A stretch of 64,000 bases of DNA from Chondrilla cf. caribensis. Taxonomy: Eukaryota; Porifera; Demospongiae; Chondrillida; Chondrillidae. Made by a program: the position numbers and the translations under genes. This document shows, piece by piece, positions 23,712 through 35,700 of this stretch (position 1 is its first letter; each line of letters opens with the position of its first letter). The stretch is from positions 1,897,747 through 1,961,746 of the forward strand of contig OZ026554.1 in the NCBI GenBank assembly GCA_964020155.1, read 5' to 3'. Under the pieces are notes generated by a model. It searched no databases, was not told where the DNA came from, and saw only the letters and a list, made by a program, of their open reading frames with translations.

Positions 23712-26700
23712 GTGCATGCGTGCGTGTGTGCTATTTTCACTGAGATACTTCATTCAATTATCAAATTATTGAATGTCTCAATGTCATGCCGAAAGCAATG
23801 TGTCCATTAGCAGTACACTCTTTACCTTCCTCTCTAATCTCTTCTATAGTTCCTGTTCTCGACTTGACCATCTCTGCATGTACTGAGGGTACTGACCTCG
23901 GGGAGGTAGCCACTGGTAGTGACTTGTGCCTGCAGTGCTCTGCGCACCAAATGTCAGCTATGTACACTTTAGTGTGGAGGATAAACGGCTCTAAGGTGTC
24001 AGATGATTCCAACAGGGAGTTTATAGTTGACCAAGATCTCCACACCTTAACTGTGGTTACACCCACTGTTGATTATTCAGGGATGTACTCCTGTGAATTG
24101 ACAGAGTCTGAATTGGTTAGAGATGGAATTGAAGTAACAGTGAAACCTGGTATGTATCGAGTGTATGCACTGAGTGTACGTATGTATTAAGTGTGTATAT
24201 TACGTATGTCTACGTGTGTATTGAGTCTACGTGTGTATGGAGTCTATGTGTGTATGGAGTCTATGTGTGTATGGAGTCTATGTGTGTATAGAGTCTACGT
24301 GCGTTTTTAAACTTGAAGGTTATTGGTAGTACATACGTACGTATGTAAGAAATCATTGCTGTAAGAATTGTTAGAAATACATCAAGTGTACTTTTGTGCA
24401 TGTGTACATTGTTGATATAATACATACATATATTAGTATGCTTATTGCAGTGTACAGCTGTTACATATGTGTAACTCAGGTATGCATGTATGCCGTATGG
24501 TGTAACTCAGGTATGGTGTAACTAAGGTATGGTGCATGTATGCCCATTCATTGATAGTGTATGTTACTGGAGTGCTCCATTCTTGTCTTTCCTCTGTCAA
24601 TGAATGCCATTAGGGTGCCTACCTCAGCTGTTTCTCTCCTCTGCCGCTGTTGGGAGCAACTTTACCAAGAGCTGCAGTTCATACCCCATCATCAAGTCCA
24701 GTGGAAATGTGACATGGACGTGTGTCGACAACCTCCTGTGGAGTGGAGACTTCACTCAATGTAGCTTCAACACTCAGGCGATGGTGAATGTGTCCATTTT
24801 GGCATTTTTGGTGAAGGGACCAATCTCTGTGGATGAACAAGAGACAATTGAATTGATAGAAAATGATGTAAGTCGATTACTGTGTGTAGCAATGATTTCT
24901 GTTGGTGTAAATGAATAGTACACTATAATTCTCCTAAAGTTTAACTCCAGGAAATCACCCTGGCAGCTACCAGCAAGTCACTGCTAATCCTGTACACATT
25001 CTATACACAATTCATGACTTATAGTCTCTCAAGGGTTGGAGGCTTCTCTAGCCAATGTGTGACATTTTGACTAGGTGAGCCTCTAGCCCTTGAGCTATTA
25101 TTCTAGGCAAGCAGTAAAAGCCCCTGTGCAATGATTCTATGCACACACTAGGCAAGCAGCGGTGAGCATGGTACGGTGGTAGATCAACCTTCAATTGTTG
25201 ACCGAAAACTGTTAACCTTTCTCTGTTAACAGTTTTCAGTGAACTAACCTGTAGACGATAACGTATTAACTATTATCTGTTAGCTTCACCTCTTCTGCAC
25301 CACACCATATATGAACCTATTGGGTGTACACTGGCCTATTACGTGTATGCTAACTAGCCCAGATGATGATGTTGGTTGTACCTCATGTTCACTTCCATTT
25401 ACCTCTTCATTTAGACCCGCGATGCCATTCAGGTTTCTGGAGCGTCTGTTGAAATCCTTGATTTCAGAGAAAGTGGGAGCTTTGGTACAACTTTGGTAGT
25501 GTGCTCGGTGGCTGTACATTCAGAACAGTATTCACTATTCCAAGGCATTCTGACTGATGTGTTTGTTGGAACCTTTGAGCTTGCAGGGCTCCAAGCCTCA
25601 CTGAGTAGACAGATGTCCTACTCTATAGTGACTAGCGGTAAGTGCACACACAGCCATGCATGTGTGTGGAAAGATATCATGCGTGTATTGGAGAATTGTG
25701 TTGGTGAAGTGTGTTGGTGAATTGTGTTGGTGAAGTGTGTTAGTGAAATGTGTTGGTGAAATGTGTTGGTGAAGTGTTTTAGTGAAGCATATGAATAGGG
25801 CTCATGATAATGGCTAGATGCTGGCCTTTTTTCAGGTAGTTATACTGCATGTCCGATCAAATTGGAAAGTGGTAGGTTGTTATGTCAGGATGAACATTAT
25901 CACTTAGTGCTACTCCAAATAGAGGAGTGTGATTGTCGTGGAATGTTTATAGTCTCAGCAACAATGTGGAGTGTGACTAATCTGAACTGAACCAGACAAT
26001 AATTATAGCTGTTACGTATGTTTCCAACCACTTTCGCAAACTTCCAAGAGTCTAACGAGCTTCAAAATACAAGCAAATATTCCTACCAACATTCCTCTGC
26101 TGTAGGGTCATGCAGTGTGCAAATGTGTTTTGATTCCATGTGCTGCAAAGCTTGGGTTTTGTTTTCAAAAGTTTTCACTCCCATACAAAGCTGAATAATA
26201 TTATGTACTCACACATATGTGTATACTCTGTGTACCACAATAAACGTATGTATGTATGTACGTACGATAGTTGTACGTAATGCAAACTTCAGATTATTTG
26301 AATTCTGCTCTTTACTGGTGTGGGTGCATAGTGCTCATGGTGCTCAACATATCCTCCTTTCCTACATCCCAGTGACGTGCAACTGTCCTCTGAAGTATGC
26401 GGTCCATCAAGTGTCAGATTTATCCTATTCACAACTTGGGCTTATCCAGCTCTGCACGACTCCGGACTACGTCAGTACTACGTGTGAGGATAATCAGGTT
26501 TGGAAGCATGCTAGAGATTAGCTGTGTGATCTAATTTTGTGTACTTTGTTGTCATGTTTGAAAGACTGTGAACTACTTGCATACCTGGGTGGGGATTGTC
26601 AGAGAACTTACGTGACAGTAATTGCCTATATGCTAATTGTTATGCAAATATTACGCTATTAGTCCACCTCTAGCATTGTAATAATGTAAGTACAAATGTG

Positions 26701-29700
26701 TTATAGTACAGGAACTTTGTATTGGCCACTACTGTACGGTACTTCCCATAGTAAACTTCATGACGTCAGGCGGTCAACCGGAAGTTGTCAGATGACCGTA
26801 CGGGTGTCGATCGATGACCGTACAGGTGTTGATCGATGACCATCTGGGTGTTGGTTGGCAACCGTTCGCTTTATTATCCATTACGCTACGTACGTACGTT
26901 ATTCTGTGACGATCGAGAATGTTAATTAGTAACCGCCACGATGATTTCTTTTTGCGACTGCAGCCTCAGTTCTTCCAAAGTTGTTTTATCATTCTTCTCC
27001 ATTCGCGTGTCTATCTTTTTCATGATAGTATCGGTTCCGGGCTTTCGGACGAAGATCCGGTGCCCGACCTCCTTGCGATACGTAGTCCAGGTCTCACGAA
27101 AATGCTTTAAAAATTGCCCGATTGGGAAACTATTCAGTTTGCGGGTGATTACTAACAATGTCTTAAATCCTGCCGAGAGAAATCAGTTCTCTATTGCAAA
27201 AATTTATAAAGTCAGCCATCTTGTTCCGCCATCTTCATACGTACGTACGCACTCTGACCGTTGATCGACCGTTGACCGACCGTTGATCGACCGCTAATTG
27301 ACTGCCGGTCGACCGCCTGACGTCATGAAGTTTACTATGGGAAGTACCGTACATCCACCTCCAGTCACTAGTGTATCCAACATGGTAAAAATCCTTATCC
27401 CATCTTAAGTTCCATCTGTAGGATTTACAACAAGTATTATGCAGTATCCATTGTATGTACATCTGTGCACACAAATGAACTTTGCATATGAGCATGTGTA
27501 TACGGTGTGATAATATGGCTGTAGTCTCTACAAATGCACTGCCGGTTTTTTGCTTCAGTGTGTGGGCGTGTTCACCAACATCGGTACCATTGGCAGCGAG
27601 CTGGAACCAATTCAGCAATGCTCCCTGGACACGGATGGAGACGGGATCCCGAATCACGAGGTGACTGTGGCTGAACTCATCATCCCACTGTTGTTTGCAT
27701 GTTGTGACAATAGACTGAGTCACTTAAACATGTTTTGTGTTTGTAAAACAAAGAAAACACATTTTCCTGTGTGATGATTTTTGAGGATACTGTAGAAATG
27801 GCGAATACAATTACTAATTGTATTCGCCATTAAACCATCACCATGCAGAGTATCATACCCTTGTTATTTTGATATGATTGAAAGTGTCTGATTGACGTAT
27901 CCTATGTATATACCTGGTTTACTCCATTGCTGTAGGATCTTTGTGAGAGTTGCTGTGTGAATGAGACTTACGGAGGTGTCCAGTGGCCCAGGGTTCCTCA
28001 GGGCACCACTGCAGGAGCTCCATGTAGTGTCCTTCACAAGTCTCTCAACAGTGGAACACGGTTCAACCGCCGCTGTAATGAGCTGGGGCAGTGGGAAGGG
28101 ATTTCCCCTTTTGGATGTACTTTTGAACAAATAGCCAATCATTCGCTAGCACTGGCTGAGCTCAAATTGAATGCAACAAATTACAATGTCGATGAACTGG
28201 AAAGTGCCGTCTTAGAAGAGGTACATCTGTACAGGTTGTGTTCACTGTACAGGTTGTGTTCACTGTACAGGTTGTGTTCACTGTACAGGTTGTGTTCACT
28301 GTACAGGATGTCTCACTGTACAGGTTGTGTTCACTGTACAGGATGTGTTCACTGTACAGGATGTGTCACTGTACAGGTTGTGTTCACTGTACAGGATGTG
28401 TCACTGTACAGGTTGTGTTCACTGTACAGGTTGTGTTCACTGTACAGGATGTGTCACTGTACAGGTTGTGTTCACTGTACAGGTTGTGTTCACTGTATAG
28501 GCTGTTTTTGTACAGTATGTGTCAATGTACAGTATGTGTCACTGTACAGGCTGTATCACTGTACAGAATGTGACACTGTAAAGGATATTTTCATTGTACA
28601 GGATTCATTCAGTTTATGGATTTGTTCATCATACTTTTGTGGTCACTCTGACATGAGATAAATGGTGTATGGTGATTCCTACAATGCCCCATTTGGTCAA
28701 ATATTTTAAAATTCACCCTTGTGTGTATTTTTTCCCTTTTGTTTGTGTGTGATATGAGTTTATTAAGTCCATTTTACGCCCCATTCGAATGTTACACCTA
28801 CATCACACTCACACTTCACTCACACTTCACCTAGTATTCAAATGTTACCATTCCATAGATTGTGGGTCAACTTGAAATGAAACCCCAGGGTCACAGAGTG
28901 ACACTAAATTCTGTGCCGTATGTATTGGTTGTTCTCGTGTTTGAGCATCCTTCTACCGTTGACGAGCAGCACGTACTGGCAACACTGGGCAATGTCTCCA
29001 CCATTGGAGGTCTAGCTGTATCCAGCAAACTGGTCTATGGGCTCAAACCATCAGGTATTCTGCAACAGATCACCTTTACTGTGCATGTAGTGAGGTAGTG
29101 TGTGAGGACCATGTCTGTTTGGATTTTGTACACATGACCTAAGTAGAAATACGTAAGGGTAGTAATCACTGTATCTGTAAAGAAATGCTGCTAGTGGTTG
29201 GTTCACACGTGTACATGTAGATACGTACATAGAGGCCCAATGTACGGCGGTACTTCCTGTGTACATTAATAAGCAGGCTAATGTTATATATATAACATGC
29301 CATATGTATGTGTACAGCAGTCTTATTCAAAACTGTCATGTAAAGGACTGGATATTCCTTTTCTGTGCTGGTATTTACCTGTATCTAAGTAATAGTTGTA
29401 CCACCTTTCAGCAGGGTACATGGGAAATAGACAGATTGATAGTCCACGAGGGCGGAGCCCGAGGGGTCTATCTAATCTGTCAATTTCCCATGTACCCTGC
29501 TGAAAGGTGGTACAACTAACTTGTTTCCCAGCAACTGTAAGAATAGGCTCGAGTTTGTTTACGCGCTGGTATCGATATCGCTTGAACGGATCGGAGAAGA
29601 CGAATGTCGCGCGAGTATATTTCAAACGAGTGTGTAGATTGGCAGCTATATACAGTGAAACCTCTCTAAACCGACACTCAATGGGACCTGAGAATAATGT

Positions 29701-32700
29701 TGGATTAGGAGGTTGTTGGATTATGGAGTGCCTCTTACCATACTTATGTATGGTGACTGTACTCATATAATGGTCAGATTAGAGAGAATGTTGGATTATA
29801 GAGGTGTCGGATTAGTGAGGTTTCACTGTACGTTAGAGAAGCATAAAGAGGAAGAAGAGGAGTTTCAGAAGTACTTAACGAAATTTTAGAAGATAACGAG
29901 CCACCACAGACTTCTGCTGTTCTACCTACGGCCGGATGTCAGCATCTGAGCGAAGCTAACGGACGAGGGCGCTTGTTTTCTAGAAGAATCGGAGAAGAAA
30001 AAGAGCCAATTTGCCGACCTGCCATCAAAAGAGAACTTCGCAGTTTCGAAGAAGTTGTTTGTACCAAAAAAGCATGGCGAAGAATAAAGAAATGGACAGT
30101 GAAGAATTTTAGCAAGTGTATGGCTGCGTACTTTGCTCTGCCGTACTGTGTTGCGTTGCCATGACAATAATGAAGTGTTAATTAATCAATGCGCTGTTTT
30201 AGGAAGTATCGAATTAAGCCTGTGAATAGGTGTCTATAGAGCCTGATAGACCCCAGCTGTGTGTCTACAGAATATAGACACACAGCGGCACCTTTGATCT
30301 CGCCTCTCACTGGGATACAAGTATCTGTGATGTCTTGCTCTTCAGATATATCTAATATTATAAACGTATCTCAGAGTTAATAACCACTAATTTATCATTC
30401 CTTCTTGATAGCCCATTGCTTGTGCGTGAATGCAAGTCAGGATTTAGATTATGCTTCCGAGTTCTTCAACCTCTGTAAGGGTCCTTCTAACCTGTTGGCT
30501 TGTGCATGCGTTAGTGGAACATGTGAGGTATGTATGCATGTTTGGTCCGTATGAATGTGTAGTTGGTTTGCATGTACAGTAAGGTCTGTATGCATGTAAG
30601 GTTCGTATGCATGTTACCAATATATACTTGTCAACACTGTGTATACATACATATACAGTGAATACAGTTAATCTGCCACTGCTTTATCCATCGAACTCTT
30701 CATTTCGCCACAATTTCCCAGTACCAATATAATGTACAAGTACCAACAAATATTCATTTACTCTGCCAAACTTGTTAATCCAGCATATGGTAGGGATGAG
30801 AGAGTCTCCAACAGCAGATCAGAAGTTAGTTACTGGTTATCCACATGCTATTGGGATCTATAGCCATACATATTATAACTAGCGAATGGGATTGCATTTT
30901 GCACAATGAGGATACTCTCTTTGGTCCACCTAACATGGCACGTCTTGGAATTTCAGTACTTGATCGATGGTAATGCCTTACGTTTGGCTATAAAAGCAGT
31001 AGATGATGAAAAAACACATTTCCCTCACTGCTGCCTGTACTACCCCATACATTTACACAAACTTGTTCACTGTTGACTTTGGTGACCCCATTATTGTGGG
31101 TAGTGCATGTAAAAATGCATATGGGCCATTCACCCTACGTATGTTGTGTACAAGATGTAATGCCTGTGTCACAAGACTCAATTACTCCCATTTCTAGTGT
31201 TCTTTTGCCCCACACATGCAGTGTCTACCCCTGAAGGCCTACAACAGGGTGTAACACCCTGTTGCAATTTCAACGCTAAAAAAATGCAGTTACATTCCTT
31301 AACACATTTACCTTGATTGGGCATTATTAATAGTTACCCTGGTTTCTGAGCACAGTGTTGCTATTTAACCTTGCAGAACCACTGTTATGCATAATCTAGT
31401 ACTTGGGCTGTGATCTTCATTGTTGCACTGATTTTGACTTGATCATTGCAAACTGACACACTTTTTGACCGCATGTTCTATCCCTCCACTGTTGGTAGTG
31501 TCTGTATCCGTTCACTCTGAGTCGTGACGGTGAAGGAGCCTTGCAACAGTGCACCTACAACACCACAGGCTCCACTGGGGAAATAAAGTCTGAGGATTGT
31601 CAGTGTACGTACAATCGTGTTTGTGATAACCATTCTGTACGAATCACACAGTATGTTTAGATGGCTAACACCATATACAGTGTATGTATGCTGGGGACAT
31701 CACCTGTAGGGAACCAGGTCTTCACATGTCAAGACTCTAGGGATGGTAAAATGTATGTTCTTTGTTGGACAATTGCTGGGACAACTGTACCTGTTCCAGA
31801 AATTTAAAACTATGCAAGTTGTAAGCTTGATCTGTGTGGACTCCTATGTAATGTATGTATTATACTATGTGTACGTTCGTATGTATGTACTCATACAGTG
31901 TAAACTAAGTGACACCACAAGTGCAGTATGTGTACATGTACATGTACAGCAGAGTCGTCACAACCTAACACCTGACCACATTCTGATTATGTGCAGTTAT
32001 CACTGCTCAGTATTGGAAAAATAACTGTAATATGACAGTGTTTACTGTGTGATATTTACCCAAAAGTGCCAGATTTGTGAGGTTCCACTCTATGGTCAGT
32101 ACATGTGTAGTGGTTGTATTCCTCATGTGGGCTACAGCGGATATGCGGGGACTTTTGTCTAATTGATGACAAGGTTGTAGCTACGTACTTCTGTGCAATG
32201 TCGAAGGAAACAGGTTTATGTTGGGGATATAAGACAGCTTTTCCCTAGGATCCACCTATCCTATGCCCACACACCATGATACATATCTGCAACTTGCTGT
32301 TTTGTTGTATGAAGTAAAGAAATTGTCATTTTATCAAAAGCTGCAGATGAGGCAGAGGGGGATTGTCCTGAGGAGACATCTTCCATGATAAAATGGCCGT
32401 CAACACGTCCCTGCTATACTGCTGTGCAGATGTGCTCTCAGAACCCAATGTCTGGTGTAGGTGAGTGTGGGTGAGTGTAGGTTGTATGTTTTGCATGGAT
32501 AGACCTGGAGTACCGGCATGGATGTAGTACACCAGTTCTACTTTAGAGGTGGGTGCTACTCTCCCTTGCTCACTCACACTGTATGTACAGTGCAGTATTT
32601 AGTTTGCTCAGACATGAGCAGGAAGGCATTTTATGCATAATTCCAGGTCCTAACCAGTGTAGTATCTGTTAATATTGCAAACAATGGAAAATTACATCAG

Positions 32701-35700
32701 CTGAATATTTGAACATTTGAAGCTTTGCTACTGCACTCACACATCTAGTGCACTCCAAATACCTACTTCCTGTACCAACAGATTTACAGGAAATGGACAA
32801 ATTCTGTCTATAAACAGTTGGAGCTGGTTTTAGCATTAAAGCTGTACTTGTTTTGTGGATTGTACTACATCTCATGCACTACTATTGGTACATACACATG
32901 ATGATAGTGTATGGTACTCTGGTCTCACCACTCCCGGTTGTTTGTGTGTAGGCGAGGCAAGTCGTAAATGCAGCAGTTCTGGCCAATGGGAGAGGCCGAA
33001 CACGATGAGTTGCGAGAGAGTTGAGAGCAGGAATGTTAGGATGTCTGTGAGTCGCTCACTGCCGCTCTAGTGTAGTCCCAATATTGCCGGCTGCTATATG
33101 TTTAGTAAGACACACTCAACAACTAAATTTGGAACATGTACGTATGTAAGGTACAGTGGAACTTTACCTTTGTCTCTGCAGACTGAGGAGCTTCTTGATG
33201 CCTTTTTCAGTGATTCCGTGTTGAAGATGTATGGTCGTACAGTGATACAGGAGCCTTATGTACAGCTACTCAATGACAGTGCGGAGACACTTATGATGCT
33301 TACAGGAGAGAGTGGTCTCTTTCCTATGGACCTCAACACAACTGTATTCTTTTTGACGAGTGTTGTAAAGTACGTACCAATCTGCCGAGATGCTTCGGCA
33401 GACATGTTTTAGTTGTTGTACATAGTGTGTAAATATTATTATTATTATACCGGATCGTCCCTTTTTGTGTAGTATCTCTGGGCAAAGTGACCTTTTCACC
33501 AATATGAACTTCAGTACACTGGTGAGCTTAATATTGGTTTTCAAAATTGATAACAAAATATGTATATATTATCCTTCGATACTCTGTATTGTATTTGACA
33601 AACAACACTAACTGTGTCCTACTGTACTGTTCATTAGTGTGATAAGTCCTATGTACCTTACTGTATGCATGTATGTACTAGTTGGTGCTCACCTAACAAC
33701 TGTGTATATAACATACTCATGTAGGCCTTGTTTGATATCATCAACAATGCCTTGGATGTCAGGCATGCACTGCTTTGGGAGGATCTGCGACAAGTATGTA
33801 TTACTGCATGTACCTCCTGTGTACACACCTCCTGTATGTCTTACTGTACACACCTCCTGTATGTCATACTGTACACACCTCCTGTATCTAATACTGTACG
33901 CACCTCCTGTATATGTCATACTGTACACACCTCCTGTATCTAATGCTGTACACACCTCCTGTATGTCATACTGTACACACCTCCTGTATCTCATACTGTA
34001 CACACCTCCTGTATCTCATACTGTACACACCTCCTGTATGTAATAGTTATATCCTGGCTGGTGAATGATAGACTATTTATACTGCAAATATCCGCATAGT
34101 TCGATACAACATATTATATACAATAGAAATGTGTTTACTAATTTCCTGCCTTGTTTTCACGCAATTAATCCTAACAATGAAACCTGTCTGGTGATCTGTA
34201 CTGTATCACTGACCTGAGCTACATGGCTTATGTACGCACAGTTTTTCCTTTGATCCACCCCTCAACCAGGTACAAGTCATACTGTACACATCTCCTATAT
34301 CTCATACTGTACATACCTCCTGTATCTAATACTGTACACATCTCCTGTATGTCACACGTACTGAGCGTACCTTTTCAGAATGGCATACACATTGGGTAAT
34401 TTGCTATTGGTCATTAGAACAAGTCATCCCGGTGTGGAGGTAGTCTCCATACTTGACCTATGGTTGCTGAATCCTCTATTATTTTGTGACATGCAGGTAA
34501 GATATCCCACGTCAGTTGACCTGCTGAGGACCAGCGAGGACCTGTCAGTGATGCAGGCACTGACCAATGGGGAGATGGGAAATACTTCTCTAAACCGCAC
34601 TAATCTTGGTATGTGTGCATGTAAGCACTATTTGAAAGTGTGCATATTTGGGTATATGCAGTACATGTAAGTAGTGTATGTCTTCCTGTGGAATTGAGTG
34701 TGTTTATTCATATGTGGACATTTGGTGGATTAGTAAAAAGTCCCCATCTTTGTATGCAAGCAATAGAGGATTGTGTGGGGGTGTACTTGCCGCCTTGTGC
34801 AGATATGACATGCGTGTACACATTGATGATGTACCCAATAACAGTGTGGTCTAAGTATTGTAGACAACAATATGTGATGAAAACACACAAGTGGCCATTA
34901 TATACAGTTGATGTACACATGCGGTACTGGCTGGATTTACAATAATTATGGTCTAATGGACAATTTATAAAGGTATATTCATGCTATACTGAGTAATTGG
35001 GCATTTGCTAGGTAGATGGATGCTCTGTGTAGTCTGTTAACGATGTCTTCAATTTCTTGTGTAGTTTTGGTTAGTTTACTCTACATTTTATCCTCATTTG
35101 TGATAGTGGTCTACACAGCCTTGACTGAGGGTCAATTTGTACACGAAGTTGTTGCAATCCCCAAAGAATTCATCCAGGAGCATGTGAACACATCAGGTCT
35201 GTGGTTACCTTGCAGTACTATTTCCATTCTATTACGTACTGTATGTACAGTACTTTGGTCTAATGCATTGTATTGTAAGTACACTGTAGACACTCGAAAG
35301 TACATATTCACCATGCTGTATGTCCTGTATGACGTTCAGTTTACATATATGTGTGCATGCTTTGACCCTTTGTACTGTCTGCCTTGCTTGGTATGTATGT
35401 TGAAGGGCACAGCAATTCTGTACTTCTTATTAGAGGTACGTTCTTGTACACCTTTGAACAACACTGTGAAACCTTGTACAATTTGATGAAGACTATGTAT
35501 TGTCTTTTTTGCCCTGGAAATAAGTTATTTTCATGTGGTTAAGTACACATGTACAGAATATAGGTGTAAGTGTTAGCTGATATAACTGCACCAACCTGTG
35601 ATTGATTCTCTTCAGCTTCCTCAAACATTCTCGGTTGTGTAGTGTGCAATATGAGTGATCTGTTCTACTTGGACAATGTGACCTTCATCTGCTCACATGT

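Larger units (their letters stand above)
24614..27660 (+). other. GPCR ectodomain half block: HRM, SEA-like, Cys-rich, Asp-rich exon
   Basis: Exon 24,614-24,867 is HRM-like (GCLPQ, FTKSC, WTC, WSGDFTQC). Exon 25,415-25,637 is the SEA-like strand/helix segment (TLVVCSVAVHS). Exon 26,373-26,497 is the Cys-rich TCNCPLKY segment. Exon 27,559-27,660 ends DTDGDGIPN, which looks like a calcium-binding thrombospondin type 3 / DxDxDG loop. Lengths and phases (1 to 0, 0 to 1, 1 to 0, 0 to 0) match the first parts of blocks I and II, so it is a partial third copy. Confidence 0.7.

Noticed and set aside
23300..24149. Ig exons as a separate soluble Ig gene
   Set aside because: Phases join exactly to exons on both sides and no start, signal peptide or stop is found around them.
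26922..27264. Protein gene inside the 26,734-27,352 element
   Set aside because: Open frames on both strands overlap, lack domains, and lie within a terminal-inverted-repeat element; probably chance.
27957..28661. Extension of the HRM exon by a Tyr-Arg-Leu-Cys-Ser-Leu repeat
   Set aside because: The exon ends at a donor at 28,220 in the right phase; the extension is an in-frame minisatellite in the intron.
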